From Aquimarina sp. RZ0 (lineage in GTDB: Bacteria; Bacteroidota; Bacteroidia; Flavobacteriales; Flavobacteriaceae): DNA of 64,000 nucleotides. Within the stretch, counting starts at the first letter, position 1, and every line of letters starts with the position of its first letter. The stretch is taken from NCBI RefSeq assembly GCF_008370685.1, contig NZ_VTZU01000001.1, positions 62,001 to 126,000 of the forward strand, written 5' to 3'. The notes beneath the pieces are model-generated. The model saw only the letters and a program-made list of their open reading frames with translations, had not been told where the DNA came from and ran no database searches. Position numbers and translations under genes: made by a program. This document shows positions 11,401 through 18,927 of the stretch, one piece after another.

Positions 11401-11603
11401 TTCCAGGACGTTGTTGTGTTGTCTGGATTATCTTTATAAAAGCTTACTTTTTCTGAAAATTTATAGGCAAAATCCATCCACTCCTCTACAGAGAAACCCA
11501 TCAATTCAATACTATCAGGGTCTAATGCATCCAGATATCGTTGAAGTTGAGTAGTTCCTTCAGAGCTGTTTATTGAGTTGTTATTAGTACAATTAGTTCC
11601 CAT
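8481..11603 (-). CDS. eCIS baseplate J/gp6-like protein, Afp11-like
   Basis: This 1040-residue protein ends with the domain that marks baseplate J proteins: a segment FDGAPEEDDTNFYRRISERL followed by LRHKNRAITLWDYEHLML and KVKCLN, at about residues 825-880. A substrate-like loop with EILLVVVPG and a C-terminal stretch VYEPVIVSLYAKFHPEYD follow, as in the gpJ/gp47 family. The long N-terminal part (residues 150-800) is beta-rich and poorly conserved. It lies four bases after gp25 and overlaps the next gene, so it sits in the middle of the operon. By family knowledge it builds the baseplate wedge that triggers sheath contraction. Confidence 0.85.
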   Translation of the reverse strand: MGTNCTNNNSINSSEGTTQLQRYLDALDPDSIELMGFSVEEWMDFAYKFSEKVSFYKDNPDNTTTSWKSFFEKANEIKSMAKEYTTGDIDPHLTLFICFLKLLETSKKQFDGITKRHLDFYYYEVLQLKKQPFTPDKVYSLFELAKNVDNQQLAKNALLDGAKDTNGQTRNYAIIEELVVNKCAIAQLKATYLDNQGWYEAPIPNSGDGQGGDFKNESNSWMPFGNSDYTNANFGFTISAPSLKMGDGPRSITVLLKLAGKNGLIATPEEFTESLVFSITGKSDWIPLPITKEKISVSNGEIEFKLELSETDDQIINYDTTLHLGNYNATHPLLKISFDNVTKTIANTSFKLYKKLINLTINDIIITTTSLYNKSLLVQNDTGTVNTESAFFPFGPLAKKNAKLKIRADEWTGKNIIQAVLKMDWKDLPDSFAAYYDLYTEDTVYKGINSNNSSTIVKKTMGDDRFTVQKSIISENRNTQSDLKTPTQILGEQQTFWVDRQNQLVALLNQNTEELTNQIISQGNLELIKQDTTIAENALFKSPEHSEFSFFAENANGYIPLTSDEYLLQLELEEDFFHDVFGRVLTAQAIAKQAAPNAPYTPYAENISVTITTKEHLNTLDKHIELFHNYPYGQIKIDPSTEANIVLNYIPKGELFLGLENCIEGENVQFLFQLEEGTENPDSIVSEGYSEIEWHYLQDNVWVKFNKEQLLKDETNNFLKTGLVKFQIPKNFDTCNTLLPDNLFWVRASQKSKTTGNNLPDTVSRFIEIHPQALKAEFLNQENSLEHLQNGIPANTISKLINRIATVKKITQPFASFDGAPEEDDTNFYRRISERLRHKNRAITLWDYEHLMLQKFKYLHKVKCLNHSTYDTNQSPGEILLVVVPGIKNQNVFNVYEPQVSANKLTEIEEYINGLNTSLVNAKVVSPVYEPVIVSLYAKFHPEYDNNLYTKILKEDIAKFLAPWAFDTEASISFNNTLYASEMIFYIENLNYVDYIKEFALTHNGIPRQQVTPTDEKSILTSVPASEHKIEYITASICTI

Positions 11604-11606
11604 ACA

Positions 11607-12017
11607 TTATAGATCTGTTCCTTCGTTTATATAAAATGGAAATACAATATTCCTTCTTGAGTTTGTTGCTCTTATTTTATAATCGATATGTACATAAAAA
11701 ATACCTTCAAAAGCATTGTTTGTGTTTATATAGACTTTTTCTGCATCTATTCTTGGTTCGTATAATAGTATGCATTCTTCGACCATATTCTTGATCATAT
11801 TCACCTGTGTAGCATTCATAGTTTCAAACACCTTACTGGTTAGATCACAACCAAAAAGCGGGCGTAAAAGTCGTTCTCCTAGTTTGGTAGTCAATATGAT
11901 CTCCAGAGAACCTTTAATATCATCATTTTCTGTGGTCATCTCTACCTGATTAGCATACTGATTAAAAGCAGGAGGGAAGCTCCATCCAATTCCTATATAT
12001 GGTGTTTCGTTTTTCAC
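11607..12017 (-). CDS. eCIS baseplate protein gp25-like (Afp9-like)
   Basis: A 136-residue protein of the GPW/gp25 family. It shows the expected features: an early IGIGWSFPPAF, a central GSLEIILTTKLGERLLRP where phage gp25 has its conserved start motif, and the EPR triad in LLYEPRIDAEKV (about residue 92), the family signature. It anchors sheath polymerisation to the baseplate. Length is normal for the family. The coding region is separated from the upstream PAAR gene by 320 bases that contain a dispersed repeat, which is unusual inside this otherwise close-packed operon. Confidence 0.9.
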   Translation of the reverse strand: MKNETPYIGIGWSFPPAFNQYANQVEMTTENDDIKGSLEIILTTKLGERLLRPLFGCDLTSKVFETMNATQVNMIKNMVEECILLYEPRIDAEKVYINTNNAFEGIFYVHIDYKIRATNSRRNIVFPFYINEGTDL

Positions 12018-12050
12018 GTTTTTTTTGTTTTTTAATAGTAAGTGATTTAG

Positions 12051-12225
12051 TAACCTAAACTTTATTAATCCAAAGCGTGTCAGTTTGAGTGAAATTCTGA
12101 TAAGAATTTTGTATCGAAAACAAGCGTTTTGAATTTAGACACCTATTCTCGATACACTTTTCCTTTGTCAAGGCACTCGAATTGGCAATTTTTAATCTTT
12201 TACCTTAAGTAATCGAACTCAGGTT
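12051..12225 (+). repeat. Dispersed repeat R1, copy 1
   Basis: About 175 bases with inverted ends: the left end starts AACCTAAACTTTATTAAT and the right end finishes AATCGAACTCAGGTT. The interior matches copies at 12647, 49680 (reverse) and 55581 (reverse), including the strings TTTGAGTGAAATTCTGATAA and TATTCTCGATACACTTTTCC. Internal inverted segments (GTATCGA with TCGATAC) let it fold into a hairpin. It fills most of the gap between the PAAR and gp25 genes. No protein is encoded; it is MITE-like or a structured RNA repeat. Confidence 0.8.
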
Positions 12226-12337
12226 GGCACAAAATCTTAAGTATTTTTTTAAACTTCTGATTTTCAAAATTGAACTTCTTATTTTGTTGTTGTCTTCTTC
12301 TTCTTCTTCTTCTTTGAAATTCTTGTTTTATATATTT
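12226..12337. repeat. Rest of the PAAR-gp25 gap with a TTC microsatellite
   Basis: After repeat R1 copy 1, this gap holds about seven TTC triplets in a row near 12293-12315. They lie just downstream of the PAAR gene and outside any convincing reading frame. A simple repeat of this type can change length by slippage, but here it is not inside a gene or an obvious promoter. Nothing else was recognised. Confidence 0.6.
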
Positions 12338-12625
12338 TTATCCAATTAATACTGTAGCACATCCTGCTACAATAGTTCCGCCGTGTGCAGTAGTATCTCC
12401 CATTCTGGCGGCTGGCATTCCACCAATAAGGACAGTACCTGATCCAGCGGCAATGGTATCTGGAGGACCTGTGCAAGTTGCCATATCTCCCACTCTGGCG
12501 GCAGGTAGACCACCTATTAGCACTGTGGGCTCTCCTGTGGGTAAAATAGGACCTCCCACATGAGGTACAACACCCGTTACCATCGGGCATACATGCATAT
12601 CTGTTATTCTTGCTGCTAATGACAT
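12338..12625 (-). CDS. PAAR-domain spike-tip protein (Afp10-like)
   Basis: A complete single-domain PAAR protein of 95 residues. It contains repeated turns PAARVGDMATC and PAARMGDTTAHGG, each preceded by VLIGG, which form the beta-hairpins of the sharp cone placed on a VgrG trimer. His12, Cys13, Cys49 and His in TTAHGG are candidates for the metal site at the tip. There is no C-terminal extension, so it carries no fused toxin. It lies between the VgrG-like and gp25 genes but, unlike other genes of the operon, is isolated on both sides by copies of repeat R1 (12051-12225 and 12647-12820). Start ATG at 12625. Confidence 0.9.
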   Translation of the reverse strand: MSLAARITDMHVCPMVTGVVPHVGGPILPTGEPTVLIGGLPAARVGDMATCTGPPDTIAAGSGTVLIGGMPAARMGDTTAHGGTIVAGCATVLIG

Positions 12626-12646
12626 TTGTTTGGTTTTAGTTATTGA

Positions 12647-12820
12647 TAACCTAGGTTCCTATTAATCCCAAGCACATCAGTTTGAGTGAAATTCTGATAA
12701 GAATTTTGTGGCAAAAACAAGCGTTTTGGGTTTAAAAAACTATTCTCGATACACTTTTCCTTCGTCAAAGCATCCGAATTGACGGTTTTTAATCTTCTAC
12801 ATTTATAATCGAGTTGATAC
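12647..12820 (+). repeat. Dispersed repeat R1, copy 2
   Basis: About 174 bases, the same orientation as copy 1 and alike over nearly its whole length (for example CAGTTTGAGTGAAATTCTG and CTATTCTCGATACACTTTTC). The left end TAACCTAGGTTCCTATTAAT is kept; the right end has decayed from the AATCGAACTCAGGTT of copy 1 to AATCGAGTTGATACT. It lies in the gap between the VgrG-like gene and the PAAR gene. Confidence 0.8.
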
Positions 12821-12862
12821 TATTGGTCTTTGGTTATTCTTATTTTTATGTTGTTTTTTTTA

Positions 12863-14602
12863 TCAATTTATTTGAACTAATGACCCTTTAAGTATTGCTG
12901 TAGCACTAGAAGACATCTCGACTCCTCCTGATCCTTCTGCTTTAAAATTGGCATTGGCTTTTGCGTTAATATTAGTTCCTTCTATATTGACATCTCCAGT
13001 AGCCTTGATCTTGATATCACCTTCGCTTTCGAGTGATATTCCGTCGCTATTCATGGTGACGATGTTATTATTTTCATCTTCCAATTTTATGACATCTTTA
13101 TCTTCATCAAGTATAACAGATTTACCTCCTGGTGTTTCTAATGTGATAGTTTTAGTATCATCATTTAGCAGGATTTTTATTTCGCTGTTCCCCATAATGA
13201 TCTTTTCAAAATTATCATCGGTAAATGCTATAGGGGCGGTATTGGTGTTGCTGTATAATCCACCCAGCACAACTGCCTGGTTAGGATCATCATTGAGAAA
13301 CCCCAGCAACACTTCATTCCCAATTTCCGGGAGGAATTGCATTCCGTAATTTTCACCGGCATATAGCGACACTACTCTTGCCCATATACCTTCTTCTTCA
13401 GGATTGATAATAGGAACTTTTACTTTGATACGATGTTCGCTATCCGGATCTCCTTCTAGTGCTGTGACAATTCCGATCTGTAAACCATGAACAGCAGGTA
13501 ACATTCCCGATGCTGGCATAGATGATATTTCCTGTTGTTCTGCAAACGGTTCGGGATCGATACCGATCTGGATATTCGTAAACCAGTTTCCTTCAGTAAT
13601 TATATGATGCACGCCGCCAATAAAAACGTTTCCATTAAAACGATCTCCGATACCTTCTATCTTTACTAATACTCCTGCTTTTAACTTTTCATTTCCTTGC
13701 ACTTGCATTTTTCCCCGAATCATAGAGAGTTGTTGCAGCGTACTTTTGCTATCAATCCAGTTTTGTAATATTTCTGAATGTATATTTCCTGTATGATCAA
13801 GACGAACGGTTTGGTCTCCTGAAGCTTTGGCTAAAGAGCTTTCATCAAGATTTCCAGTCGTAACCTGACCAGAATTGGTGGCTTCTACAGATACAATTTC
13901 CTGATTACTATAATCCCAGCTATTTGCTTCATAGTTTTTATATTGATTGCGGGCATCAATTTCGGCATCAAATGAAAATATGGTACTCCCAAATGTTGCT
14001 GTTAACACCTCTGTGCCGCTTATTGTTGGTTTTTTGATATGAATAGCTCCATCTGATACGGTACAAATTGCTCCAATTACCTGTGCTCTGGAAATCATAA
14101 AATCCCAATCTGTACTTTGGTATTGAACTAGCTCATGATGACTAAATGTTGTTGCTTCTACTTGTGGAGAGACACCAGCATCCTGAATTAGCTTTTCTAT
14201 AGCATCACTATCAGTAGCATCATAAAAGATACGGTTCTTTTTACCCAAGGTCATCTTAAAGGCTTCATCCTTGCAACTAATAATGAGAGCACTGTTTTTT
14301 TTAGTGATCTTTACAGCTTGCTTTATAATAGTTCCTTTAAAAATAATTTCTTCTATAGCATCATAACCTGCTTTTATTTCAATTGATTTTCCTGGCTCAA
14401 AAACGGTATCATTACTGGCTTTGAATTCCTGATCAGCTACAGATCCATCGATCACTGTAAGAATTGCAGTTGGGATACGATTACATTCATTAGTGATGGC
14501 AATGGATTGTATACCGAAACGCGTAGAAACTTCAGTTCCTTCTATCAAAACTTTTGAGGTAACTACACCGGTTTTTTCTTCTATGTCTCCTAATAAATTC
14601 AT
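12863..14602 (-). CDS. VgrG-like central spike protein (Afp8-like)
   Basis: A 579-residue spike protein. Residues 1-350 form the gp27-like ring region (VSTRFGIQSIAITNECNRIP near the start). Residues about 368-455 make the gp5-type OB fold, with GLQIGIVTALEGDPDSEHRI, GIWARVVSLYAGENYGM and FLPEIGNEVLLGFLNDDPNQ. The last 110 residues are a repetitive beta-helix needle with regular I/V-K/E alternation (DIKIKATGDVNIEGTNINAK). Three copies are expected to form the needle that carries the PAAR tip. No effector domain follows the needle. It starts four bases after the LysM protein gene ends, so the two are co-translated. eCIS spike proteins of this length are normal. Confidence 0.9.
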   Translation of the reverse strand: MNLLGDIEEKTGVVTSKVLIEGTEVSTRFGIQSIAITNECNRIPTAILTVIDGSVADQEFKASNDTVFEPGKSIEIKAGYDAIEEIIFKGTIIKQAVKITKKNSALIISCKDEAFKMTLGKKNRIFYDATDSDAIEKLIQDAGVSPQVEATTFSHHELVQYQSTDWDFMISRAQVIGAICTVSDGAIHIKKPTISGTEVLTATFGSTIFSFDAEIDARNQYKNYEANSWDYSNQEIVSVEATNSGQVTTGNLDESSLAKASGDQTVRLDHTGNIHSEILQNWIDSKSTLQQLSMIRGKMQVQGNEKLKAGVLVKIEGIGDRFNGNVFIGGVHHIITEGNWFTNIQIGIDPEPFAEQQEISSMPASGMLPAVHGLQIGIVTALEGDPDSEHRIKVKVPIINPEEEGIWARVVSLYAGENYGMQFLPEIGNEVLLGFLNDDPNQAVVLGGLYSNTNTAPIAFTDDNFEKIIMGNSEIKILLNDDTKTITLETPGGKSVILDEDKDVIKLEDENNNIVTMNSDGISLESEGDIKIKATGDVNIEGTNINAKANANFKAEGSGGVEMSSSATAILKGSLVQIN

Positions 14603-14605
14603 ATA

Positions 14606-15367
14606 CTAATTTTTCTGTATTGGTGGAAAAATAATTTTTTGTCCAGCTTTTAATTTTCTGAAATTTTGGAGTTTATTTGCCTTTGCCACTTCCAGATAGT
14701 AAAAAGGGTTACCATAAATCCTGTAGGTCATTAACGGGAGTGTGTCTCCGGCTTGAGCATACCTGATATGTGTAAGATCCGGAGATTGTTTATTCTCCAG
14801 CGCCTTACGTTCTTCATCGCTAATGGTATTAATACACCCTATGGTAGCTACTGCTCTTATAGGATATCCTGAAGCATTGAATAACTTATATTCTATGTCG
14901 AGTTTAGTGAGTTTACACTTTACTATTAAAGCACCCCAGGCAATAATCAATGAATTGTTTTGATGTGTGCTTCCATTAAAACTAATGGTGAGTTCTTTGA
15001 ACTTTTCTATCTCATCAAAAACACCCCGATCTACTTCATCTGCATCACTGCTAAGAAAAGAAGGAACAAATGCACTGATATTATCCGCAATACTATTGAG
15101 AGCATCATCAAGACTATCTATAGAGCTAAAGACACCCGTACTATCAAATAGTAATCTAAACGTGAACTCTCCTGGAGTAATCTTATTGAATTTGGGCGCG
15201 TTCCCTTGGTTTCCTGCTGGCTGAGCTTCATCATACTTTACGGTAAAAGTTTCCTTATATCCTTCTGGATTGATAAGTGCTTCCATAGGTTCTCCCTGCT
15301 GCTCCTTGAATTTTTCATCTTGGTATGCAGTGATTGTAAGTTTGACTAATTTTCCTTTTGAAAACAT
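14606..15367 (-). CDS. eCIS tube/baseplate adaptor with LysM domain (Afp7-like)
   Basis: A 253-residue protein. The N-terminal 190 residues follow the CIS tube adaptor family: an early KLVKLTITAYQDE and a strand ALINPEGYKETFTVKYDEAQ, both usual in that family. The C-terminus (about 198-250) is a LysM module, AGDTLPLMTYRIYGNP to LKAGQKIIFPP. In phage T4 terms it is a gp53/gp54-like adaptor that fixes the tube to the spike complex, and LysM helps hold the baseplate together. It stands between the DUF5908 gene and the VgrG-like gene, as in other eCIS loci. Confidence 0.85.
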   Translation of the reverse strand: MFSKGKLVKLTITAYQDEKFKEQQGEPMEALINPEGYKETFTVKYDEAQPAGNQGNAPKFNKITPGEFTFRLLFDSTGVFSSIDSLDDALNSIADNISAFVPSFLSSDADEVDRGVFDEIEKFKELTISFNGSTHQNNSLIIAWGALIVKCKLTKLDIEYKLFNASGYPIRAVATIGCINTISDEERKALENKQSPDLTHIRYAQAGDTLPLMTYRIYGNPFYYLEVAKANKLQNFRKLKAGQKIIFPPIQKN

Positions 15368-15370
15368 GGG

Positions 15371-15526
15371 TTAACGTTCCTTTTTGTTATGTAAACTTTT
15401 TTCAATAAGTGCTATCAATTCATCCTGAGACCACTCTGAAGAAATCTCATCTCCATCATCTCTTACTTGAGACTCATTGCCATTGATCTGAATCTTGATA
15501 GAAAGGTTTTTGATTTCTACAGCCAT
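15371..15526 (-). CDS. Small DUF5908-like eCIS protein
   Basis: A 51-residue gene read from ATG at 15526 to TAA at 15371. It begins MAVEIKNLSIKIQI, contains an acidic middle (RDDGDEISSEW) and ends in a basic helix (LIEKSLHNKKER). This layout and the position between the second tube protein and the LysM adaptor match the short DUF5908 proteins of eCIS loci. Its job is not known; a chaperone or a small structural piece of the baseplate is possible. The gene ends three bases before the ATG of the adaptor gene and starts two bases after the tube gene's stop, so it is surely in the operon. Confidence 0.85.
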   Translation of the reverse strand: MAVEIKNLSIKIQINGNESQVRDDGDEISSEWSQDELIALIEKSLHNKKER

Positions 15527-15527
15527 T

Positions 15528-15968
15528 TTATAATGATTTAAAATATTTGTATTTAAGCTCTAAGGTCTGGATGACGATTCCCGCAGTTTCGGCATTGAAT
15601 TCTCCAATTTCATACTTGACAGGATATGCTCCTAATACACTCCATCGATGCATCGGGAGGTGATTTTCATCCAGGAGCAATACAATAAGATCCAGCGGTT
15701 TAAACTTAAAATCTTCATAAACACCTTCGCACCATTTGGTGAGTGGAGAAGGAATACTTTTTAAGCCTCTTTTAAGTGTTAATGTCGAAAACTTAAGACC
15801 TGTAGGAATGTCGTGGACATACCTGTTTTCTCCTCCTTCTTTATAGCTTTCGGTTTCTACTGTTGCACTTAACCCGGTAACAGATTGAAAACTGACATCG
15901 ATGGGAGTAGGAAGCAGCCCGTGAAAGTACACTGCAAAATGAAAACCAACGGCTGGATATAGAAACAT
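15528..15968 (-). CDS. eCIS tube protein, second copy (Afp5-like)
   Basis: A 146-residue protein of the gp19-type tube family. It shows FHFAVYF near the start, then FQSVTGLSATVETESYKEGG and a strand TLTLKRGL, and ends with ETAGIVIQTLELKYKYF. Compared with the neighbouring tube gene it lacks the PKFHFQVEW start, which suits the tube initiator at the baseplate (Afp5 role) rather than the main tube subunit. The role split is inferred from gene order; the family is clear. Confidence 0.85.
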   Translation of the reverse strand: MFLYPAVGFHFAVYFHGLLPTPIDVSFQSVTGLSATVETESYKEGGENRYVHDIPTGLKFSTLTLKRGLKSIPSPLTKWCEGVYEDFKFKPLDLIVLLLDENHLPMHRWSVLGAYPVKYEIGEFNAETAGIVIQTLELKYKYFKSL

Positions 15969-15970
15969 AA

Positions 15971-16405
15971 TTAATCGTTTTGGATTGTAAGCCCTTCATG
16001 TTTTAGCATCATCGTCTCAATGGCAATTTCGTTTCCTTCACCTTTGAGATCTGTAGATTGAATTTTCATAGGCCAGGCATTCTTAATCTTCCAAATGACT
16101 TCTGGCTCGTGATTTTCGTTAAGCAAGCTGATCGTTATATCTCTACGCTCTATAGTGTTAAGTTTTACAGTATTCCACCAGTTGAAGTAATCATTATCAC
16201 TTTTAAAAACACCTCTTTTTAGTGTGACATCTGTATATTTAATCATCCCAGGCATATTTATTTTACTGTATTCCGGATTTGCTCCGTCTCTGTATTCCAG
16301 AGGTTCGATCTCGACATCAAGACCTGATACCTCCTGAAAACCTATTTTTGTACCACCCCATTCTACTTGAAAATGAAATTTTGGTAATGGATATTCTGCT
16401 GCCAT
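15971..16405 (-). CDS. eCIS main tube protein (Afp1-like)
   Basis: A 144-residue tube subunit. Typical features are FHFQVEWGGTKIGFQEVSGL at the start, the loop EPLEYRDGANPEYSKINMPG, and TDVTLKRGVF, followed by the C-terminal strand NEIAIETMMLKHEGL. Stacked hexamers form the inner tube that is pushed into the target. It follows the sheath gene directly and precedes the second tube gene, the standard sheath-tube-tube order. Confidence 0.9.
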   Translation of the reverse strand: MAAEYPLPKFHFQVEWGGTKIGFQEVSGLDVEIEPLEYRDGANPEYSKINMPGMIKYTDVTLKRGVFKSDNDYFNWWNTVKLNTIERRDITISLLNENHEPEVIWKIKNAWPMKIQSTDLKGEGNEIAIETMMLKHEGLTIQND

Positions 16406-16436
16406 AATATGGTTGTTTTAAAAATTAAAAATGATT

Positions 16437-18347
16437 TTATGATTCTTGAAGTTTATGAGAGAACTTAAGTACGATAAACTCTGCCGGTCGCACTGCTGCC
16501 ATCCCTATTTCTACATTAAGAACTCCGTTGAGTATATCCTGAGCAGTCATAGTTTGTCCCAGACCTACTCTCACAAAGAATGCTTCTTCGGTTTTAGCAC
16601 CAGCAAGAGCTCCGGCTCTCCATTGATTGGTAAGAAAGTTTTCGATCATAGATCGAATTCTTACCCAGGTATTGGCATCATTAGGTTCAAAAACGAATTG
16701 CTCCGTGGCTTTTTTTACAGATTCTTCAACCATATTAAAAAATCTTCTTACGGGAACATACCTCCATTCGTTATCATTTCCTGCCATTGTTCTGGCGCCC
16801 CAAACCAAATTACCTTTACCGGTAAAAGCACGGATCACATTAATTGATTTTCCAGCAACTTCATCTATATTAAGACCTTCCTGATCTTTACTGGATAGCT
16901 TTACTACCGGCTCATTGACTGAGTTTAACCCTACATTTGCCGGTGCTTTCCAGACACCTCTCAGGTTGTCTACTTTGGCATATACTCCTGCAATAGCTCC
17001 CGACGGAGGGAGTACTACTCCATATTGCTTAATTCCTGTAAGGATGGAGGAATATAATGGAGATTCTGCTTTTAAGGTATCTTCTAATGATTTTAGCGCA
17101 GTACCAGTTTCTGTATAGAAATCACTTATTATTTTGTTTAATTCATCAAAAACCTGTTGAAAAAATGGTTTTGCGATTCCATAAAGCTTATCGATAGTAT
17201 TGGATGTACCTGCAATTCCAGAAACATCAACCGTAAATGTGGCGGTTGTAGCCGTAGAAGTTACGGTGGTGGCTGCAGCGACAACTTTATCGCTAGCTTT
17301 TAGTTTACTGTTTATAGCTGTAATTCCGTCTGCAAATGCTTTGTTAACATTGCTAAAAGGAGCATCATTGGCTACTACTGTGTTATAGGTGGCTAGTATG
17401 TCTGCATTCGTCATAGTCGCACCAAAGAAATCACTGAAATAGTCATTAATGAGTGCTATTTTGGCATCTAATTCTGCTTTTTGATCACCTCCGGTGGCTT
17501 CACTATATAGAGTAGCAGTATGATCGGTTACAATGATTTTTGTGGCTTTATAATCTGTAGAAGCTTCTTCTATTTTAGTTAACACATCTTTTTTACCATC
17601 ACTAAATTTAGATTCGTCAATAATAGTATTAAATGCTACAGATACTGCATTTTTAGTAAGTGAGAGATCACTAAAATTAAATGATAAGGGTAAAGATGTT
17701 CTGAGAAACGGATAATAACAACCTCCATATTTAAGATTACTATTGGATGGAATCTTATTACGATAGTCTCCAATTACATCAGATGCCAGTGGATCTGTAA
17801 AATCGATATCTCCTTTGTATACATCTAGTATGGCAAAACGATCTTGTAATATTTCACATTCATCGAGCATTGTAGAATGTACATCCTTGAAATCATCAAT
17901 ACTTTTTAGTAGTGAAGCATCTGGAGTTACATACAACGTGGGTTCATCAAACTTTTTTAGCGCATTGATTCCATCGATAAAATTTTGTTTTGTAATACCG
18001 CCTCCATAAGTACCAATAGATACAATATAGCAATCACCACCACCATTGTCATAAAATAGCTTAAGACTGTCATACAGGTACATTTTTTCTCCTGCTGTGA
18101 CATCTTTTACAGAGTTATTAGTGTCTAAAACGACCGTAAGACCGCCTTCTGGTCCTCCTCCATAGAGAAGTTCGAATTCTAATAAGGAGCGAATCTTCTT
18201 AGGTTTCATACCCAGATCGTCATTCAGTCCTTGTTTTGCTGTATACCCTATAAATGCAGGAATTGCAGTAGGGACCTGTGCTACCGAAGGAGGAAACGTA
18301 CTTATTTCCTCCACGTATACTCCAGGCGATTTTAATGTGCTTGCCAT
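16437..18347 (-). CDS. Contractile tail sheath protein (Afp2/3-like)
   Basis: A 636-residue sheath protein. The N-terminus is the diagnostic LKSPGVYVEEISTFPPSVAQ followed by VPTAIPAFIGYTAK. The C-terminal core (about 475-636) contains GVWKAPANVGLNSV, LVWGARTMAG, WRYVPVRRFFNMVEESV and GMAAVRPAEFIVLKFSHKL, all family marks. Between about 230 and 470 is a long insertion rich in Ala, Thr and Val, likely the surface-exposed handle that differs between species. Only one sheath gene is found here, while Afp and PVC particles have several. The sheath is of the phage/eCIS type, not the split TssB/TssC type. Confidence 0.95.
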   Translation of the reverse strand: MASTLKSPGVYVEEISTFPPSVAQVPTAIPAFIGYTAKQGLNDDLGMKPKKIRSLLEFELLYGGGPEGGLTVVLDTNNSVKDVTAGEKMYLYDSLKLFYDNGGGDCYIVSIGTYGGGITKQNFIDGINALKKFDEPTLYVTPDASLLKSIDDFKDVHSTMLDECEILQDRFAILDVYKGDIDFTDPLASDVIGDYRNKIPSNSNLKYGGCYYPFLRTSLPLSFNFSDLSLTKNAVSVAFNTIIDESKFSDGKKDVLTKIEEASTDYKATKIIVTDHTATLYSEATGGDQKAELDAKIALINDYFSDFFGATMTNADILATYNTVVANDAPFSNVNKAFADGITAINSKLKASDKVVAAATTVTSTATTATFTVDVSGIAGTSNTIDKLYGIAKPFFQQVFDELNKIISDFYTETGTALKSLEDTLKAESPLYSSILTGIKQYGVVLPPSGAIAGVYAKVDNLRGVWKAPANVGLNSVNEPVVKLSSKDQEGLNIDEVAGKSINVIRAFTGKGNLVWGARTMAGNDNEWRYVPVRRFFNMVEESVKKATEQFVFEPNDANTWVRIRSMIENFLTNQWRAGALAGAKTEEAFFVRVGLGQTMTAQDILNGVLNVEIGMAAVRPAEFIVLKFSHKLQES

Positions 18348-18357
18348 AATTATTGAT

Positions 18358-18927
18358 TTATATGATTATTGTATTTATTTTATTTGTGTTAGCAGGAATA
18401 TGCCCTACTAACTGAAAATTGACCAGGGCAACCTGCAATCGATCGTAATCTCCTTTTTTCAGGCTATAATTTGTGGTTATAGGTGTACTATTAATATCCG
18501 GTGCTGATGTTGGTGCATCATATAATGCGTTATAGGTATGATAGGTATATACTAAATTCACTTCGCCATTATTTTTTTCTCTGGGACCCAAATCTTGCCA
18601 GCGAGTATTTTTGATGAATTTTTTAGTTGCCACGCAGAAAAATGCCAAGGTGATATCCAGAGTACTTATATCTATCCAGTCGATCATTCCATGAGGAGTG
18701 AAGGTCACATTTCCTTCAGTATCTTTTAGCTCATCAAAGGTTGCAGAAGTTCTATACGTGATCACAAAACCTGTAGTAGTGTGTTTAAATTGTAATTTAT
18801 ATTCTTCTAAAATTTGTAAAGTAGTTTCAGAAGGGATAAAACTCACATTATCGTTTAATGGTACATCATTAGGGTGCTTGATGACAAGCGCTAATAGGGT
18901 TTCATATGTATAGCTAAAATGACTCAT
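18358..18927 (-). CDS. Unknown protein of the eCIS operon
   Basis: A 189-residue protein that I do not recognise. It has no signal peptide or membrane segment and is mainly beta-strand in character (TTTGFVITYRTSATFDEL, WIDISTLDITLAFFCVATKK), ending in a run of Asn and Ile. It lies between the DUF4255 gene and the sheath gene, and its start touches the end of the DUF4255 gene (both at 18927), so it is made together with structural parts. A structural or capping role is likely from position only; no function is assigned. Confidence 0.7.
   Translation of the reverse strand: MSHFSYTYETLLALVIKHPNDVPLNDNVSFIPSETTLQILEEYKLQFKHTTTGFVITYRTSATFDELKDTEGNVTFTPHGMIDWIDISTLDITLAFFCVATKKFIKNTRWQDLGPREKNNGEVNLVYTYHTYNALYDAPTSAPDINSTPITTNYSLKKGDYDRLQVALVNFQLVGHIPANTNKINTIII

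Noticed and set aside
12279..12590. Frame of 103 codons overlapping the PAAR gene in another register
   Set aside because: It is a shadow of the PAAR gene; the PAAR reading has the family motifs.
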